From positions 1-7,880 of the forward strand of contig JBEKSX010000110.1 in the NCBI GenBank assembly GCA_049516635.1: DNA of 7,880 nt, in the 5' to 3' direction. This stretch comes from JBEKSX01 sp049516635. GTDB lineage: Bacteria; Bacteroidota; Ignavibacteria; Tepidaquicellales; OLB5. How positions within the stretch are numbered: the stretch's first letter is position 1; each line of letters opens with the position of its first letter. The position numbers were made by a program, and so were the translations under genes. The notes beneath the pieces are model-generated. The model had not been told where the DNA came from. It made no database searches and worked only from the letters and a program-made list of their open reading frames with translations. Positions 7,484-7,880 of this stretch are shown here, piece by piece.

Positions 7484-7498
7484 CCTGCCTAAGGCAGG
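7484..7498. repeat. Short GC-rich palindrome (REP-like core)
   Basis: CCTGCCT (7484-7490) and AGGCAGG (7492-7498) are complementary around a single A, followed by CAGGC, a partial repeat of one arm. Similar CCTGCC/GGCAGG palindromes occur between genes in many bacteria, but membership in a dispersed family cannot be shown from one copy. Confidence 0.45.
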
Positions 7499-7572
7499 CA
7501 GGCTGCATTAAAGCGGGAGTATTGGTGAAATAATATGTTTTGAACAGGGATTTAACCCCTGAACTGATTTTA

Positions 7573-7601
7573 AACCCCGTCAATCACTGACGGGGTTTTT
7601 T
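7573..7601 (+). terminator. Strong rho-independent terminator after the second T9SS cargo gene
   Basis: AACCCCGTCA (7573-7582) pairs with TGACGGGGTT (7588-7597) around ATCAC, and six T's (7596-7601) follow the GC part of the stem. The core CCCCGTC/GACGGGG is the same as in the terminator at 5076-5105. It lies about 160 bases past the stop codon, so the messenger has an unusually long 3' untranslated part. Confidence 0.9.
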
Positions 7602-7676
7602 ATTGATACTATGTGGATTTTGAGTTATTCGTAGACCGCACTGTTCATAAAAATCCCGACTTTATTGAAAAACAAC

Positions 7677-7705
7677 TTGCATTTACAGGCTGTAAATATT
7701 ATATT
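7677..7705 (+). promoter_or_regulatory. Possible promoter of the third cargo gene
   Basis: TTGCAT (7677-7682), 17 bases, then TATATT (7700-7705) resembles a general housekeeping -35/-10 pair. It lies between the terminator at 7601 and the ATG at 7744 and would give a leader of about 30 bases containing the G-tract. It does not match the TAnnTTTG form seen elsewhere in the window, so support is weak. Confidence 0.3.
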
Positions 7706-7733
7706 ATTCAAAGCAAAAATATTTTCATATCAT

Positions 7734-7740
7734 GGGGGGA
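7734..7740 (+). promoter_or_regulatory. G-tract ribosome-binding site of the third cargo gene
   Basis: GGGGGGA (7734-7740) stands three bases before the ATG at 7744. It parallels the G7 tract before the ATG at 5453 and supports this start. Spacing is short for a usual Shine-Dalgarno pairing. Confidence 0.5.
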
Positions 7741-7743
7741 TAT

Positions 7744-7880
7744 ATGAAAAAGAAAGTATTTATTTCGATCGTTCTTGTTTTTGCTCTCTCCGCAAGAATT
7801 TACTCGCAGGATATTTTTTCTTCCGCAAATTCACCAAAATTAACCGAACAGCAGATTAATAAAATTCCGTATAATTCATC
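7744..7880 (+). CDS. Secreted protein, N-terminal part only; likely paralogue of the preceding cargo
   Basis: The frame is open from ATG 7744 to the window edge (45 codons plus two bases), so only the start of the protein is seen. Residues 1-21 are a clear signal peptide (MKKKVFISIVLVFALSARIYS), probably cut before Gln22. Residues 31-44 read PKLTEQQINKIPYN, matching PKILEQSINKVPYN of the preceding gene at 10 of 14 positions and at nearly the same distance from the cleavage site. Many of the matching codons differ at the third base, which suggests the protein sequence rather than recent DNA duplication keeps the motif. By analogy it is expected to be another T9SS cargo with a C-terminal sorting domain, but that part is outside the window. 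Confidence 0.8.
   Translation, partial: MKKKVFISIVLVFALSARIYSQDIFSSANSPKLTEQQINKIPYNS

Larger units (their letters stand above)
7415..7572 (+). other. Structured 3' region after the second T9SS cargo gene
   Basis: The 158 bases between the stop codon and the terminator contain no supported gene but hold three inverted repeats in order: 7451-7475, 7484-7498, and CAGGG/CCCTG (7545-7549 with 7557-7561). On a transcript read to the terminator at 7573 they would form a row of hairpins. The first two are listed separately. Confidence 0.5.

Noticed and set aside
7380..7583. Minus-strand 67-codon frame over the end of the second cargo gene and its 3' region
   Set aside because: It overlaps the sorting-domain end and the hairpins, and has no domain or start context.
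7665..7859. 64-codon plus-strand frame starting before the third cargo gene
   Set aside because: It is in a different frame from the ATG at 7744, which has a G-tract before it, a good signal peptide and a motif shared with the upstream gene.

Overview
The window looks like chromosome of an Ignavibacteria-type member of the Bacteroidota/Chlorobiota lineage. The main evidence is two complete secreted proteins that end in the QNYPNPFNP...YDxLGRE...GxYxVxW/F...SGxYFYR...DTKKMxLVK module. This is the C-terminal sorting domain of the type IX secretion system (T9SS) in the form common in Ignavibacteria. A TTTG-N20-TATATTTG promoter, matching the Bacteroidota -33/-7 consensus, and moderately AT-rich DNA agree with this. 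Species cannot be named from the sequence alone.

Left part, minus strand (1-2810). A cloverleaf-like, C/G-tract palindromic element (9-64) lies beyond the terminator (116-146) of a small lipoprotein gene (179-862). That lipoprotein has an N-terminal lipobox and a C-terminal membrane helix, an LppM-like layout, and its own promoter at 908-939. Upstream on the same strand is a two-domain glycoside hydrolase family 3 enzyme of the NagZ type (980-2761), probably acting on cell-wall sugars in the periplasm. No terminator is visible between the two genes, so some read-through from the hydrolase gene into the lipoprotein gene is possible.

Middle (2762-3410). This is about 650 bases of very AT-rich, apparently non-coding DNA between divergent genes.

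Right part, plus strand (3411-7880). Three exported-protein genes lie in a row, each with its own long leader; the first two each end at a strong terminator and the third runs off the window. The first (3411-5060) is an eight-repeat beta-propeller plus sorting domain. The second (5453-7414) is a propeller-like region, an Ig-like domain, a jelly-roll domain and a sorting domain. The third (7744 onward) is cut by the window edge, but it shares with the second a conserved segment after the signal peptide (PKxxEQxINKxPYN) and a G-tract just before the start codon, so the two are probably tandem paralogues. All three are predicted to be cut just before a glutamine. They appear to be separately transcribed T9SS cargo that ends up on the cell surface or outside the cell. 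No secretion machinery is encoded here.

I found no tRNA, rRNA, CRISPR array, transposase or phage gene. Nothing in the window amounts to a clear new multi-gene system. The points most worth following are the paired-paralogue N-terminal motif with its G-tract leaders, the folded element at the left edge, and the structured 3' region after 7414.
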